Source: Chloroflexota bacterium
Lineage (GTDB): Bacteria > Chloroflexota > Anaerolineae > Anaerolineales > Villigracilaceae
DNA: 64,000 nt
Direction: 5' to 3'
Assembly: GCA_021795965.1 (NCBI GenBank)
Contig: JAJYOU010000014.1
Span: forward strand, 1-64,000
The position numbers were made by a program, and so were the translations under genes. The notes under the pieces were generated by a model, which had not been told where the DNA came from, made no database searches, and saw only the letters and a program-made list of their open reading frames with translations. Below are positions 53,148 to 63,502 of this stretch, one piece after another. Within the stretch, counting starts at the first letter, position 1; each line of letters begins with the position of its first letter.

Positions 53148-54704
53148 TCATTTCGTTTTTCGCTTGTACGCCCGCCAGGTGACAGCCCATTCCTCAGGAT
53201 TGTCAAAGGGTTCGTGGTTTGCCTGGTGCACGGTGCTGTTATGCGGAGCGCTGTGGATGATTTCAGGATCAGTGTAAGCTTCATGAGCCACTTGTTTCAG
53301 GATGGCAACATACTCATCCAGGTCAGCCTGTGAATAGGATTCAGTGGGTTCGAGGGTCATGGGTTCGGGGACAACGTACGGGTGGTGACTGGTCCAAAAA
53401 TGGGTGCCGAAATCAGCCACCCGGGTTTCCATCTCTTCGGAATGAACGCCAGTCTCCCGGTACATTTCCTCCCAGCTGTAACGAACCTGTTCGATGCGGT
53501 GCCTGCCTTTTGAATAAGGCATGCTGACGCCGTGAATCTCGAGGACTTTTTTCAGCAGGTAATTGTTATTCAAGACTGCGATCTCAGCCACTTCCTTCAA
53601 ACCATCTGCGCCAAGGGACATGATCCAGGCATAGGCTTTCAGAATATTCTGGGCAACGCCGTACCATGGACGGGTTTTCCCAACGCTTTGCGGGAGGTTA
53701 AATTCCAACCGGTAGCGCTCTCCATCGAATTCAATCGTTGGCGTGGGCAGGAAGGGCACAAGCGCCGGCGCCACTCCGCAGGCGCCTGCCGCGGGTCCTC
53801 CGCTGCCATGCGGCGTGGAAAAAGTTTTGTGCAGGTTAAAATGACACAGGTCAAAACCGGCATCGCGTGCGCGGGTGATTCCCAGGATCCCATTCGCGTT
53901 CGCCTGGTCATAAACGCACAATCCGCCAACTGCATGCACCGTTTTTACAAAATCCTGGATACGATCATTAAAAATTCCCGTGTCTTCCGGGTTGGTGATA
54001 AAGAGCGCCGCGGTCCGCTCGGAAACTGCTGCCTTGAGCGCTTCCAGGTCCGGGTAACCATCGGCATCCGGGTAAAGGGTGATGACTTTATATCCAGCCG
54101 TTTTTGCGCAGGCTGCGTTGGAAGGATGAGAGAAAATCGTGGTGATGACTTCATCGCGCTGCTTGCCTTCCCCCCGGCTCTCGTGATAAGCCCGCACCAT
54201 CGCCACGTTCGCATAAATTGCCGCTGAGCCCGCTCCCGGCTGCAGGCTGAAGCGCTCCATGCCCGAAATTTCCTTGAGGAACTGCTCCAGCTTCCACATG
54301 ATTTCCAGCATGCCCTGCACGGTTGATTCGTCCTGGAGGGGGTGTAAATCTGCCATTTTTGGCGAACGTGCCAGCTGGTCATTGACCTTTGGGCTGTACT
54401 TCATCGTGCAGGTGCCCTGCCCGATATCGATGTTGAGATCCACCCCCAGATTTTCCTGGGATAACCTGGCATAATGGCGTAAAACATGCAGTTGAGCCAT
54501 CTCCGGCAGAACTGGCAGATTCTTTCTTTTGAGGCTTACAGGAAGATGGCTGGAGACATCGCCCACTTCAAGCTCAATCGCTTCTTCCACTTCAGGCAGA
54601 AGGACGCCGCGCGCACCGGGCTGACTCAGTTCAAAAATCACGGGTTCATCCCAGCTTGCCTGGTGGAAACGCCTGGGGCTGGGTTTGGGGGCAACTGCTT
54701 TCAT
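53148..54704 (-). CDS. gcvPB: Glycine dehydrogenase (decarboxylating) subunit 2
   Basis: A 518-aa beta subunit of the two-subunit P protein of the glycine cleavage system. The PLP-binding Lys is in HFNLHKTFSTPHGSGG, and the DIGQGTCTMKYSPK segment is family-typical. It decarboxylates glycine together with GcvPA and passes the aminomethyl group to lipoylated H protein. Its start overlaps the gcvPA stop by 4 bp (ATGA). No gcvT or gcvH is in the window. Confidence 0.95.
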   Translation of the reverse strand: MKAVAPKPSPRRFHQASWDEPVIFELSQPGARGVLLPEVEEAIELEVGDVSSHLPVSLKRKNLPVLPEMAQLHVLRHYARLSQENLGVDLNIDIGQGTCTMKYSPKVNDQLARSPKMADLHPLQDESTVQGMLEIMWKLEQFLKEISGMERFSLQPGAGSAAIYANVAMVRAYHESRGEGKQRDEVITTIFSHPSNAACAKTAGYKVITLYPDADGYPDLEALKAAVSERTAALFITNPEDTGIFNDRIQDFVKTVHAVGGLCVYDQANANGILGITRARDAGFDLCHFNLHKTFSTPHGSGGPAAGACGVAPALVPFLPTPTIEFDGERYRLEFNLPQSVGKTRPWYGVAQNILKAYAWIMSLGADGLKEVAEIAVLNNNYLLKKVLEIHGVSMPYSKGRHRIEQVRYSWEEMYRETGVHSEEMETRVADFGTHFWTSHHPYVVPEPMTLEPTESYSQADLDEYVAILKQVAHEAYTDPEIIHSAPHNSTVHQANHEPFDNPEEWAVTWRAYKRKTK

Positions 54705-56098
54705 TTCAACACCTCCTGCAAGCTTGCTGCCAGGCGGTCAATATCTGCCTGGCTGTGGATTTCGGTCACTGCGAATAAGGCGCACTGTCCAAGCTCAGGA
54801 AATTCGCCGCTGAGGTCTTTGCCGCCGAAGATCCCTTTTTCCAGTAATTTGGATTGGATATATTTGACCGTTTTACCGCTCTCATTAAAATCAACCACAA
54901 ATTCCCTGAAATGAATCCCGTCAAAACGGATCTTCAATCCCGGGATCTTTTTTAGTTTGCGAACGGCATATTCGGTCCTTTGCAGGATCCTTTCCCCAAT
55001 TTCGAGCATGCCCTGCGGACCCATCAATGCCAGGTAAACCCCCGCGGTGATGCCCCAGAGCGCTGAAGCCGTGCCGACCCATTCCTTGCCCTCTTCGCGG
55101 AGTGCGAAAGAGGTGCGCTCATAAGCCACATCTCCAAAGCCGTATTCGCCTTCCACCTTCGTCGAGGTGACTCCAAAGAGACGGGAGGGGAATTCCAGCA
55201 CGAATTTGGGATCGTCCCTGGTCGCGATAAAACCGCCGTGCCCGCCGCCGTATAACATGTGAATTCCGAGCGATTGGATATCGCCGCAGGCGATATCTGC
55301 GCCGTACTCCACGGGTGGATTGATCACCCCGAGTGAGATCGGCTCAACGGCAACCACGCACAGCGCCCCGTTTTCATGCGCAATCTGGGCAATCTCCGCC
55401 GCCTGGATTTCCAAAAATCCCGGGTAAGCCGGGTTTTCAAAAAATACCGCCGCGGTTTGACCAGAGATTTTTGCCTTTAAATCCGCCAGGTTCATCAAAC
55501 CCGTTTCAGGTGCATATTCCAGCATGCCAATCTCAAGCTGCGCCTGGACATAATCCCTAATTTTTGAAAGCTTGTCTGCGCTGATCGTGCCGCAGAGCAA
55601 AACTTTGGAGCGTCCGGTAATCCGACCAGCCATAAGCAGGGCAGTCGCGGCAGCCTGGAAACCATCATAGTTGGGTACGTTGACCACATCCATATTGAGC
55701 AGTTCACCCATCATGGACTCATACTCGAATAAAGCCTGGAAACGCCCGTGATCTTCGTACGGATCGCCGGCGTAAGCGGTCAGGAATTCTCCGCGCGAAT
55801 TGATTTCATCGCAGACCGCCGGCACATGGTGCTGGTAGCAGCCCGCACCCAGGAAGCTCAGCATTTCACGAGTGCTGGTGTTTTTTGCCAGGATGCCCTC
55901 GATGTGCCGGACCAGCCCTGCCTCCGAGAGGATCGGTTCGGGCAGGTTGAGTTTGCCCCTGAAGCGAATACTTTCAGGGATATCGGCGTAGAGCTCCTCG
56001 ACACTCTGAACTTTGATTGCTTTCAGCATGGCTTCCCTGGCAGCTGGCACCGAGTTGGGGATGTAGGGATAAACAGTGGGTTTAGCTTGTTTTGCCAT
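54701..56098 (-). CDS. gcvPA: Glycine dehydrogenase (decarboxylating) subunit 1
   Basis: About 465 aa, the alpha subunit of two-subunit glycine decarboxylase. Typical features: YIPNSVPAAREAML, LSFLGAGCYQHHVPAV, ALFEYESMMGELLNMDVVN and the GGGHGGF stretch. The ATG at 56098 (MAKQAKPTVY) is chosen because AAGGAG lies 7 nt before it; the track start is 9 codons further upstream without such a site. First gene of the minus-strand operon, divergent from the GntR regulator. Confidence 0.94.
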   Translation of the reverse strand: MAKQAKPTVYPYIPNSVPAAREAMLKAIKVQSVEELYADIPESIRFRGKLNLPEPILSEAGLVRHIEGILAKNTSTREMLSFLGAGCYQHHVPAVCDEINSRGEFLTAYAGDPYEDHGRFQALFEYESMMGELLNMDVVNVPNYDGFQAAATALLMAGRITGRSKVLLCGTISADKLSKIRDYVQAQLEIGMLEYAPETGLMNLADLKAKISGQTAAVFFENPAYPGFLEIQAAEIAQIAHENGALCVVAVEPISLGVINPPVEYGADIACGDIQSLGIHMLYGGGHGGFIATRDDPKFVLEFPSRLFGVTSTKVEGEYGFGDVAYERTSFALREEGKEWVGTASALWGITAGVYLALMGPQGMLEIGERILQRTEYAVRKLKKIPGLKIRFDGIHFREFVVDFNESGKTVKYIQSKLLEKGIFGGKDLSGEFPELGQCALFAVTEIHSQADIDRLAASLQEVLK

Positions 56099-56239
56099 CA
56101 ATAACTCCTTAAAAAAATTATCCAAAACGAGCGAACGAAGTCGGGGTGGGTGACCCCTGGCAATGGACGAAATTCTCGACCCTTTTCAGGGTTGAAATTG
56201 ACACCATCTCCAGGAAAATTGTTTTTGGTTCGTGATATG

Positions 56240-56257
56240 TTTATAATATATTATAAA
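56240..56257. promoter_or_regulatory. 18-bp palindrome in the gcvPA/gntR divergent region
   Basis: TTTATAATATATTATAAA is a perfect 18-bp palindrome and contains TATAAT read in both directions, so it could act as paired -10 boxes for divergent promoters, as an operator for the adjacent GntR-type protein, or both. It lies 142 bp from the gcvPA start and 98 bp from the regulator start. No confident -35 boxes were assigned. Confidence 0.5.
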
Positions 56258-56354
56258 ACAACCCGGGCACTTGTCAATCAATCAGGTATATTCTTAATTG
56301 GTTTTAACGGGTTACAATTAAAATATCAAACTTTCGACTGGACAGCTATTTTCC

Positions 56355-56990
56355 ATGACTCAGCAACCCACCAAAAAAATCCACGTATATGAATTGCTCA
56401 AGCAGGCAATCATCTCAGGCGAGATCAAACCCGGCGAGATTTTAAATGAAGCCAATATCGCCCGAAAATACGAGATTGGGAAAACTCCCACCCGCGAAGC
56501 CCTGCTGCTTTTGTCGCATGAAAATCTGCTGGATTCAATGCCCCGCCTGGGTTACGTGGTCTCACGCCTGACCACGCGCGACCTGCTGGAAATTTATTCC
56601 CTGCGCATTCTGCTGGAATCGGAAGCAGCTGGCCTGGCAGCCGAGCGCATTTCACCTGAAGAGCTGGCTGGATTGCTGGAAAATAATCGCCTGGAAGCCG
56701 AACTTTTTAAAGGCGATCATTCCAGCGCCTCTTCCAACCAGGCTTACCGGTTAAATCATCAATTCCACGGAGCAATTGCCAGGATTTCAGGAAATTCCCG
56801 CCTTGAAAAGATGATCGGTGATTTGATCGATGACCTTGAGCGGGCATTATCCTTCGACCCCTACATCGCCGACCCTGCCCAGCATGTTGAAATTATCAAT
56901 AGTTTAAAGGCGCACGATAAAATCAGGGCACAGGATGCCATGAAAGCTCACCTCAACGAGACCCGCCTGCGCATCCTGAAATTATTCTAA
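56355..56990 (+). CDS. GntR-family regulator, FCD (FadR-like) subfamily
   Basis: A 211-aa regulator. The winged helix comes first (YELLKQAIISGEIKPGEILNEANIARKYEIGKTPTREALLLLSHE), then an all-helical FCD ligand domain (LLEIYSLRILLESEAAGLAAERI, HQFHGAIARISGNSRLEKMI) with the His/Asp/Arg pattern that binds small organic acids via a metal. Divergent orientation suggests control of gcvPAB and itself. The ligand is unknown. Confidence 0.92.
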   Translation: MTQQPTKKIHVYELLKQAIISGEIKPGEILNEANIARKYEIGKTPTREALLLLSHENLLDSMPRLGYVVSRLTTRDLLEIYSLRILLESEAAGLAAERISPEELAGLLENNRLEAELFKGDHSSASSNQAYRLNHQFHGAIARISGNSRLEKMIGDLIDDLERALSFDPYIADPAQHVEIINSLKAHDKIRAQDAMKAHLNETRLRILKLF

Positions 56991-57032
56991 AGGTAACCGG
57001 GTGCTCTCTGGAAAAAATTCCCTTAACCAAGT

Positions 57033-57060
57033 GGATTCAATCGAAAGCAAAATTGAATCC
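57033..57060 (+). terminator. Possible hairpin between the gntR-like gene and gnd
   Basis: A 9-bp stem GGATTCAAT/ATTGAATCC with a 10-nt loop and no T-run. It might be a weak terminator or leader structure. Confidence 0.35.
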
Positions 57061-57151
57061 AGGCAGATCGTTTGATCATTCGTCGCGGAAAATGAAATTG
57101 AATTTCTTTGCTTCCGAAATCAAGGATGTTGAGAAGAAAATGGAGAAATAA

Positions 57152-58540
57152 ATGGAGACAAAATATTCTGTGGGGCTGATCGGCCTGGGTGTGATGGGGC
57201 GGAGCCTGGCGCAAAATTTTGCCCGCAACGGGTATACGCCGATTGGATTCGATCTTTATCCGAAGCTTCCAGAAAATTTTAATGTGCGCGTGGCTGCCTC
57301 GGTCAAAGAATTGACCGGTGCTTTGAGCACCCCGCGCATCTTATTAATGATGGTGCCTGCAGGCGACCCTGTGGATGCAGCCATCAGCACGATGAAACCT
57401 TATCTCCAGCCGGGGGATGTCATTATCGATGGCGGAAATTCCTTCTTTTTGGATACCGAACGCCGCTCCCGCGAACTTGCGAAGGATGGATTGCTTTACA
57501 TTGGCATGGGAGTTTCCGGCGGCGAAAGCGGTGCCCTCTGGGGACCAAGCCTGATGCCAGGGGGAGCGATGGAAGCCTGGCCGCTCGTCAAGGATATGCT
57601 GGTGGCGATCTCCGCGAAAACCGAAAACGGTGAAGCCTGTGTCGGATGGATGGGTCCGGGCGGTGCCGGTCATTATGTCAAAATGGTTCACAACGGCATT
57701 GAATACGGCGATATGCAGTTGATCGCCGAAATTTACGACCTGCTCCATCGCGGCGCGGGTCTGTCGAACCAGGAACTTTCCAAAATATTTTCAGATTGGA
57801 ATACACGCGAATTAAACTCTTACCTTATCGAAATAACCGCAGCCATCCTCTCCCGGCTGGATCCTGAAACTGGTCACTCACTGGTGGATCTCATCCTGGA
57901 CGAAGCTGCCCAAAAAGGAACCGGGAAATGGACCTCGCAAAACTCTTATGACCTGGGCGTTGCCATTCCGACCATCAACTCCGCGGTGGAAAGCCGCATC
58001 CTTTCCTCGTTGAAGGACGAACGCTCTCAGGCTGCCAAAGTGCTGGGCGGATACAGCCGCTTCAAGGGCGATGTCGAGGAACTTGTTTCTGCGGCGGAAC
58101 AGGCTTTATATGCCAGTAAAATCACATCCTATGCCCAGGGCATGCAGCTGCTTAAGGCTGCTTCCAAAGAATATGGCTGGGATGTCAACCTGGCTGAAAT
58201 TGTGCGCGTCTGGCGGGCTGGCTGCATCATTCGAGCTTCACTCCTGAGCGATATCACGGAGGCTTTCAGGTCCAACCCTGATCTTCCCAACCTGCTGCTG
58301 GATGAAACGTTCAGTTCCCTGGTACTTTCGCGCCAGACCGGCTGGCGCAAAGTGGTCCAGACTGCGATCAGCCTGGGCATCCCCATGCTCGCCAACGGAG
58401 CCTCCCTGGCTTATTTTGATGCCTACCGCTCCGCGGTTCTGCCGGCGAATCTGACCCAGGCTCAGCGCGATTATTTTGGTGCGCACACTTACCGCCGAAT
58501 TGATAAAGAAGGCGTATTCCACACACAATGGGAAAAGTAA
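57152..58540 (+). CDS. gnd: 6-phosphogluconate dehydrogenase, decarboxylating
   Basis: A 462-aa oxidative pentose-phosphate enzyme that converts 6-phosphogluconate to ribulose-5-phosphate and CO2 with NADP. The N-terminal GLGVMGRSLAQNFARNG binds the cofactor, IIDGGNSFFLDTERR is the substrate region, and ILDEAAQKGTGKW is the family signature. Length is normal. GGAG lies 7 nt before the ATG. It heads a row of pentose-phosphate genes (with tkt and a transaldolase), interrupted by a cation ATPase. Confidence 0.95.
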   Translation: METKYSVGLIGLGVMGRSLAQNFARNGYTPIGFDLYPKLPENFNVRVAASVKELTGALSTPRILLMMVPAGDPVDAAISTMKPYLQPGDVIIDGGNSFFLDTERRSRELAKDGLLYIGMGVSGGESGALWGPSLMPGGAMEAWPLVKDMLVAISAKTENGEACVGWMGPGGAGHYVKMVHNGIEYGDMQLIAEIYDLLHRGAGLSNQELSKIFSDWNTRELNSYLIEITAAILSRLDPETGHSLVDLILDEAAQKGTGKWTSQNSYDLGVAIPTINSAVESRILSSLKDERSQAAKVLGGYSRFKGDVEELVSAAEQALYASKITSYAQGMQLLKAASKEYGWDVNLAEIVRVWRAGCIIRASLLSDITEAFRSNPDLPNLLLDETFSSLVLSRQTGWRKVVQTAISLGIPMLANGASLAYFDAYRSAVLPANLTQAQRDYFGAHTYRRIDKEGVFHTQWEK

Positions 58541-58564
58541 GTTTTATTTTTAGGAGGTTTTGCA

Positions 58565-61471
58565 ATGAACTCACCAGTGGATAAGACCATTAAATCCAGT
58601 CAATCTCAAGCCGCCATCCCCTGGCATCAAATCGCAGTGGAAGAGGTTTTCTCAAGGTTGGAAACCAGCCTCCAGGGGCTCTCATCCGAGGAAGCTGCCC
58701 AGCGCCTGATTCAATACGGACCGAACGAACTCAAGGAAAAACCGCGCCCGTCTTTTTTTCAGCTGGTTTTGGATCAATTAAAAGATTTTATCGTCATGCT
58801 CCTGATCGTCGCTTCGATCGTCTCGGCTTTTCTGGGAGACTGGGTCGAGGCGGGCGCCATCATGTTGATCGTCGTCTTAAACGCCATCCTGGGAGTTGTC
58901 CAGGAAAGCCGTGCCGAGGAGGCGCTGGCTGCCTTGAAGAAAATGGCAGCTCCTGAAGCCCAGGTTTTGCGGGATGAACACCGCGTGGGCATCCCAGCCA
59001 GCCAGCTCGTCCCGGGCGACGTGGTTTTCCTCGAAGCTGGCAACTATATCCCCGCAGATTTGCGCCTGGCTGAGACAGTCAACCTGCGCATCGAAGAAGC
59101 TGCCCTGACTGGAGAATCGATCCCGGTTCAAAAAAATTCTGATTTCACCTCCAGCAGCGCTTCACTGGGCGACCAGAAAAATTCGGCTTTCATGGGAACC
59201 GTCGTTTCCTATGGTCGCGGACGCGGCATCGTGGTCAGCACGGGCATGAAGACCCAGCTTGGCTCGATTGCCGATATGCTCCAAATGGTTGAATCCGAAG
59301 AAACTCCGCTGCAGGTACGCCTCGACCAACTGGGAAAAACCCTGGGGATCGGCGCTTTGGTGATCTGCGGCCTGGTTTTTTTGCTGGGCATCTTTCGTAC
59401 GGGGCTATTAACAGAAGGATTTGGTCCACACACCACCAGCGACCTGGTGGATACCTTTATGATAGCCGTCAGCTTGGCAATTGCCGCTGTTCCTGAAGGT
59501 TTGGCAGCGGTGGTAACCATCAGCCTGGCGCTGGGAATGCGCGAAATGGTTCGGCGACATGCCCTGATCCGCAAACTGGTCTCCGTCGAGACGCTTGGCT
59601 CAGCCACGGTGATTTGCTCTGACAAGACCGGTACACTCACCCAAAATGTGATGACGGTCACCAGGCTCTGGGTGGACGGCAAACTGATCCAGGTCAGCGG
59701 GAGCGGCTACGCCCCGGTCGGCGAATTTCTCATCGATGGGAAAAAGGTGGACCTTGCTGCAAATCCTGGCATCGAATCCACGCTTTGGGTTGCGGCACTC
59801 AATAATGATGCACATCTCGAACACCTGGACGAGAATGGAATTACTTCCTACCGCATCATTGGCGATCCCACCGAGGGAGCGATGCTGGTGGCGGCTGCCA
59901 AAGCCGGGCTGGTTCTGGATGATCTGAGCGATGCTTACCCTCGTCAGAAAGAAATACCATTTGATTCTGCCCGCAAGCGCATGGTCACAATCCACGCCAT
60001 TAAAAATATCCGGGACGAGGGTCCCTCACCTTTTCATGATGATAGTTCCCTGAACTGGGATGCCATCACCATCAAGGGCGCTCCCGATGAAGTCCTGCGG
60101 CTTTGCACGAAGTACCAGACCATGGATGACCAGGTCAGGGAACTGGATGAAGCCACCCGCCAGAGTATTTTGACTGCCAATGACAGCCTGACCCGTGAAG
60201 CCTTGCGTGTGCTGGGGTTTGCTTACCGGGTCATTCCCCGGGTTGAAGAGGGATTCACGCATACGGATGTGGAAAAAGAGCTCATTTTCGTTGGACTGAT
60301 GGGAATGATTGATCCCGCCCGGGCTGAAGTGACGCCTGCCCTGCTTAAAGCCCGCCAGGCGGGCATCCGGACGATCATGATTACCGGGGACTATCCGAAC
60401 ACTGCCCGGGCAATCGCCGAAAGTATTGGGTTGCTGCGACCCGGGCACAAGGTCATGACCGGGGTGGAGCTGAACGAACTGGATGATGAAGCCATGGTGC
60501 GCGAAGTTCAAGTCACCGATGTCTTCGCGCGGGTTTCACCCGAGCATAAAATGCGGATTGTGGATGCCCTGCGGGCGAACGATGAAGTTGTCGCCATGAC
60601 GGGGGATGGGGTGAATGATGCTCCTGCCATCAAGCGCGCCGATATCGGCATCTCGATGGGGATCACGGGTACGGATGTTGCCAAGGAAACGGCTGACATG
60701 GTGCTGACGGACGATAATTACGCCAGCATCGTGGCTGCCGTGGAGCAGGGTCGGGTCATTTATTCGAATATCCGGAAATTTGTTTTCTTCCTGCTCTCCT
60801 CCAACGTTGCGGAAATCATGATCATCTTTTTGGCGACCCTCGCCGGGCTGCCGACGCCGCTGACAGCCATCCAGTTGCTCTGGTTAAACCTGCTGACGGA
60901 TGGTGCGCCTGCCCTGGCGCTGGCAATGGAAAAGGGCGACCCCGATGTGATGGAGAACAAACCCCGCCCCAAATACGAATCCATCATCACGGGTTCAATG
61001 CAGCTCGGGATTGTCATCCAGACAGTTGTCCAAACTACCGCCACTCTCTCGGCTTTTATGATTGGTTTATACTGGCATTTGAGCAGTCAGATCCCGGCTG
61101 GTGTGAACGCTTTCTTTTATTTGTTGAATTACAATTGGAAAGGCTTGGATGTCCAATCCGCCGAAACGATGGCTTTTGTGACTTTATCACTCTGCGAGCT
61201 GTTCCGCGCCTACACGGTCCGGTCCGAACGGGTTTCCATTTTTCGAGTGGGTGTTTTTTCCAACCGGTACATGCAGTACGCCGTCGGGCTATCCATTGCC
61301 TTGATGCTGGTGGTGATTTTAGTGCCTTTCTTCCAGCCGATATTTAACACCCATACCATGTCTCCGCGGGAATGGGTAACAGTGGTCAGCCTGGCATTGT
61401 TGCCAGCCATCACGGAAGAATTAACCAAACTTTATTTGCGCACAAAAAACAAAACTGTGGCAGTGAATTAA
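58565..61471 (+). CDS. Cation-transporting P-type ATPase, Ca2+ (type IIA) like
   Basis: A 968-aa P2-type ATPase. Motifs: TGES (actuator), PEGLAAVVTISLALGMREM (M4), CSDKTGTLTQN with the phosphorylated Asp, KGAPDEVL (nucleotide binding), and MTGDGVNDAPAIKRADIGISMG. The M5 segment SSNVAEIMIIFL keeps the Glu and M6 has NLLTDGAPALAL, as in SERCA/PMR1-type calcium pumps, so Ca2+ efflux is likely; Na+ is not excluded. It begins 24 bp after gnd with TAGGAGG and ends 15 bp before tkt, so it is probably co-transcribed with them. Confidence 0.92.
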   Translation: MNSPVDKTIKSSQSQAAIPWHQIAVEEVFSRLETSLQGLSSEEAAQRLIQYGPNELKEKPRPSFFQLVLDQLKDFIVMLLIVASIVSAFLGDWVEAGAIMLIVVLNAILGVVQESRAEEALAALKKMAAPEAQVLRDEHRVGIPASQLVPGDVVFLEAGNYIPADLRLAETVNLRIEEAALTGESIPVQKNSDFTSSSASLGDQKNSAFMGTVVSYGRGRGIVVSTGMKTQLGSIADMLQMVESEETPLQVRLDQLGKTLGIGALVICGLVFLLGIFRTGLLTEGFGPHTTSDLVDTFMIAVSLAIAAVPEGLAAVVTISLALGMREMVRRHALIRKLVSVETLGSATVICSDKTGTLTQNVMTVTRLWVDGKLIQVSGSGYAPVGEFLIDGKKVDLAANPGIESTLWVAALNNDAHLEHLDENGITSYRIIGDPTEGAMLVAAAKAGLVLDDLSDAYPRQKEIPFDSARKRMVTIHAIKNIRDEGPSPFHDDSSLNWDAITIKGAPDEVLRLCTKYQTMDDQVRELDEATRQSILTANDSLTREALRVLGFAYRVIPRVEEGFTHTDVEKELIFVGLMGMIDPARAEVTPALLKARQAGIRTIMITGDYPNTARAIAESIGLLRPGHKVMTGVELNELDDEAMVREVQVTDVFARVSPEHKMRIVDALRANDEVVAMTGDGVNDAPAIKRADIGISMGITGTDVAKETADMVLTDDNYASIVAAVEQGRVIYSNIRKFVFFLLSSNVAEIMIIFLATLAGLPTPLTAIQLLWLNLLTDGAPALALAMEKGDPDVMENKPRPKYESIITGSMQLGIVIQTVVQTTATLSAFMIGLYWHLSSQIPAGVNAFFYLLNYNWKGLDVQSAETMAFVTLSLCELFRAYTVRSERVSIFRVGVFSNRYMQYAVGLSIALMLVVILVPFFQPIFNTHTMSPREWVTVVSLALLPAITEELTKLYLRTKNKTVAVN

Positions 61472-61486
61472 TCAAACGAGGACATC

Positions 61487-63496
61487 ATGTCTGAAAATAA
61501 ACGAATTCAGGAACTTTGTATTAATACCATTCGCTTCCTGGCTGCCGATGCTGTCGAGCAGGCGAAATCAGGTCATCCTGGCTTGCCCATGGGAGCTGCC
61601 CCGATGGCTTACGTCCTGTGGACGAAACACCTTCGCCATAATCCCGCCAACCCCGCCTGGCCTGACCGCGACCGTTTTATTCTCTCAGGTGGGCACGGCT
61701 CCATGCTGCTCTATGCCTTGCTGCACCTGACAGGTTATAACCTGCCGCTGGATGAACTCAAGCGCTTCAGACAGTGGGGCAGCCTCACTCCGGGTCACCC
61801 TGAATATGGGCTCACTCCCGGGGTGGAAACAACCACCGGACCCCTCGGACAGGGTTTTGGGAACGGCGTCGGGATGGCGATGGCTGAATCGCACCTGGCA
61901 AAGGTTTTCAATCGTCCCGGTTTTGAGTTGGTTAATCATTTTATTTATGCGATTGTCACCGATGGTGACTTGATGGAAGGGGTTTCCTCGGAAGCTGCCT
62001 CCCTGGCTGGCACGCTCAAACTGGGCAGGCTGATCTATCTTTATGATGATAACCATATCTCCATCGAAGGTTCGACGAATGTCGCCTTCACGGAAGATCG
62101 CGGCAAACGCTTCGAGGCTTACGGTTGGCATGTTCAGAAAGTGGCAGACGGTTTGGACGTGGATGCGATTGACCGCGCCATTCAGCTTGCCAAACTGGAC
62201 CCGCGTCCCTCCATCATCATGGTCCGGAATATCATCGGCTATGGGCTGCCCACCCGGGCTGGCACCGCCAAGGCTCACGGCGAACCGCCCGGAGATGCAG
62301 AACTTGCCGGCGCAAAGGAAAAGCTGGGTTGGCCAGTTGAACCGCGCTTCTTAATTCCTGACGAAGCCCTGGATCACTTCCGGCAGGCTCTCGCCCGCGG
62401 GGCAGAGTGGGAGAAGGACTGGCAGGGGCTTCTAAAAAGCTACGGTTCCGAATACCCTGAATTGGCTGCGGAACTCAAGCGTCGTTTTGCCGGGCAGTTA
62501 CCTGAAAAATGGGAATCAGATCTGCCAGAATTTCCAGCGGATGAGAAAGGCATGGCGACCCGCGCCTCCTCGGGCAAGGTCTTGAATGCCCTGGCGGCAA
62601 AATTACCGGAGTTAATGGGCGGCTCAGCCGACCTGGCTCCCTCCACGAATACCTGGTTGAATGATTTTCCTGCTTTTTCGCCGGAAACACCTGAAGGGCG
62701 CAACTTCCATTTCGGTGTGCGCGAGCACGGCATGGGTTCCATGGTCAATGGCATGTTTTACCATGGCGGGGTGATTCCCTTTGGAGCGACCTTCATGGTT
62801 TTTTCGGATTACATGCGCCCTACCCTGCGCATCTCTGCCCTTTCACACCTGGGTTCGATCTGGGTCTACACCCATGACAGCATCGGGGTCGGAGAAGACG
62901 GTCCCACGCACCAACCGGTGGAGCAGCTGGCTGCCCTGCGCTCCATTCCAAACATGCTTGCGCTGCGCCCGGCAGACGCTAACGAAGTACGCGAAGCCTG
63001 GAAGGTCGCCATCCAAAACCGGCATCGTCCCACCAGCCTGGTCCTCACCCGCCAGAATCTACCCACCCTCGATCGCTCCATTTATGCAGCCGCAGAAGGT
63101 CTGCGTCGTGGGGCTTATGTGCTGGCAGATCTCGGAAAGGGTCAGCCGCAGGTCATCCTGATGGCGAGCGGCTCTGAGGTCAGTTTGATCGTGGCGGCAG
63201 GAAAAAAGCTGGCAGAGGAAGGACTTGCCCTGCGCCTGGTTTCCTTCCCCAGTTGGGAACTCTTCGCGGAACAGGACCAGGCTTACCGTGATTCGGTGCT
63301 GCTTCCCGCCCTGGAACAACGCCTGGCAGTCGAAGCCGGGATCACGATGGGCTGGCAGCGCTGGGTTGGCTCAAAGGGTCGCATCCTGGGGCTGGACCAC
63401 TTCGGAGCTTCCGCCCCGGCGAGTGAAATCTTTGAACACTTCGGTTTCACAGTCGAAAATATTGAAAAAATTGTGCATGAAATGCTTGGAAAGTAG
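61487..63496 (+). CDS. tkt: Transketolase (full length)
   Basis: A 669-aa one-piece transketolase of the non-oxidative pentose-phosphate pathway. [33 protein letters not shown], the ThDP site [13 protein letters not shown] ... [10 protein letters not shown] and the catalytic [10 protein letters not shown] are present. Note Thr in place of the first Gly of the common GDGD motif. It is separate from the split transketolase at 30381-32193. It is followed 6 bp later by a transaldolase gene, as expected for pathway partners. Confidence 0.95.
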   Translation: MSENKRIQELCINTIRFLAADAVEQAKSGHPGLPMGAAPMAYVLWTKHLRHNPANPAWPDRDRFILSGGHGSMLLYALLHLTGYNLPLDELKRFRQWGSLTPGHPEYGLTPGVETTTGPLGQGFGNGVGMAMAESHLAKVFNRPGFELVNHFIYAIVTDGDLMEGVSSEAASLAGTLKLGRLIYLYDDNHISIEGSTNVAFTEDRGKRFEAYGWHVQKVADGLDVDAIDRAIQLAKLDPRPSIIMVRNIIGYGLPTRAGTAKAHGEPPGDAELAGAKEKLGWPVEPRFLIPDEALDHFRQALARGAEWEKDWQGLLKSYGSEYPELAAELKRRFAGQLPEKWESDLPEFPADEKGMATRASSGKVLNALAAKLPELMGGSADLAPSTNTWLNDFPAFSPETPEGRNFHFGVREHGMGSMVNGMFYHGGVIPFGATFMVFSDYMRPTLRISALSHLGSIWVYTHDSIGVGEDGPTHQPVEQLAALRSIPNMLALRPADANEVREAWKVAIQNRHRPTSLVLTRQNLPTLDRSIYAAAEGLRRGAYVLADLGKGQPQVILMASGSEVSLIVAAGKKLAEEGLALRLVSFPSWELFAEQDQAYRDSVLLPALEQRLAVEAGITMGWQRWVGSKGRILGLDHFGASAPASEIFEHFGFTVENIEKIVHEMLGK

Positions 63497-63502
63497 GAAA
63501 AA

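Noticed and set aside
53532-54227. 231-aa plus-strand ORF inside gcvPB
   Set aside because: Antisense shadow of a strongly supported gene.
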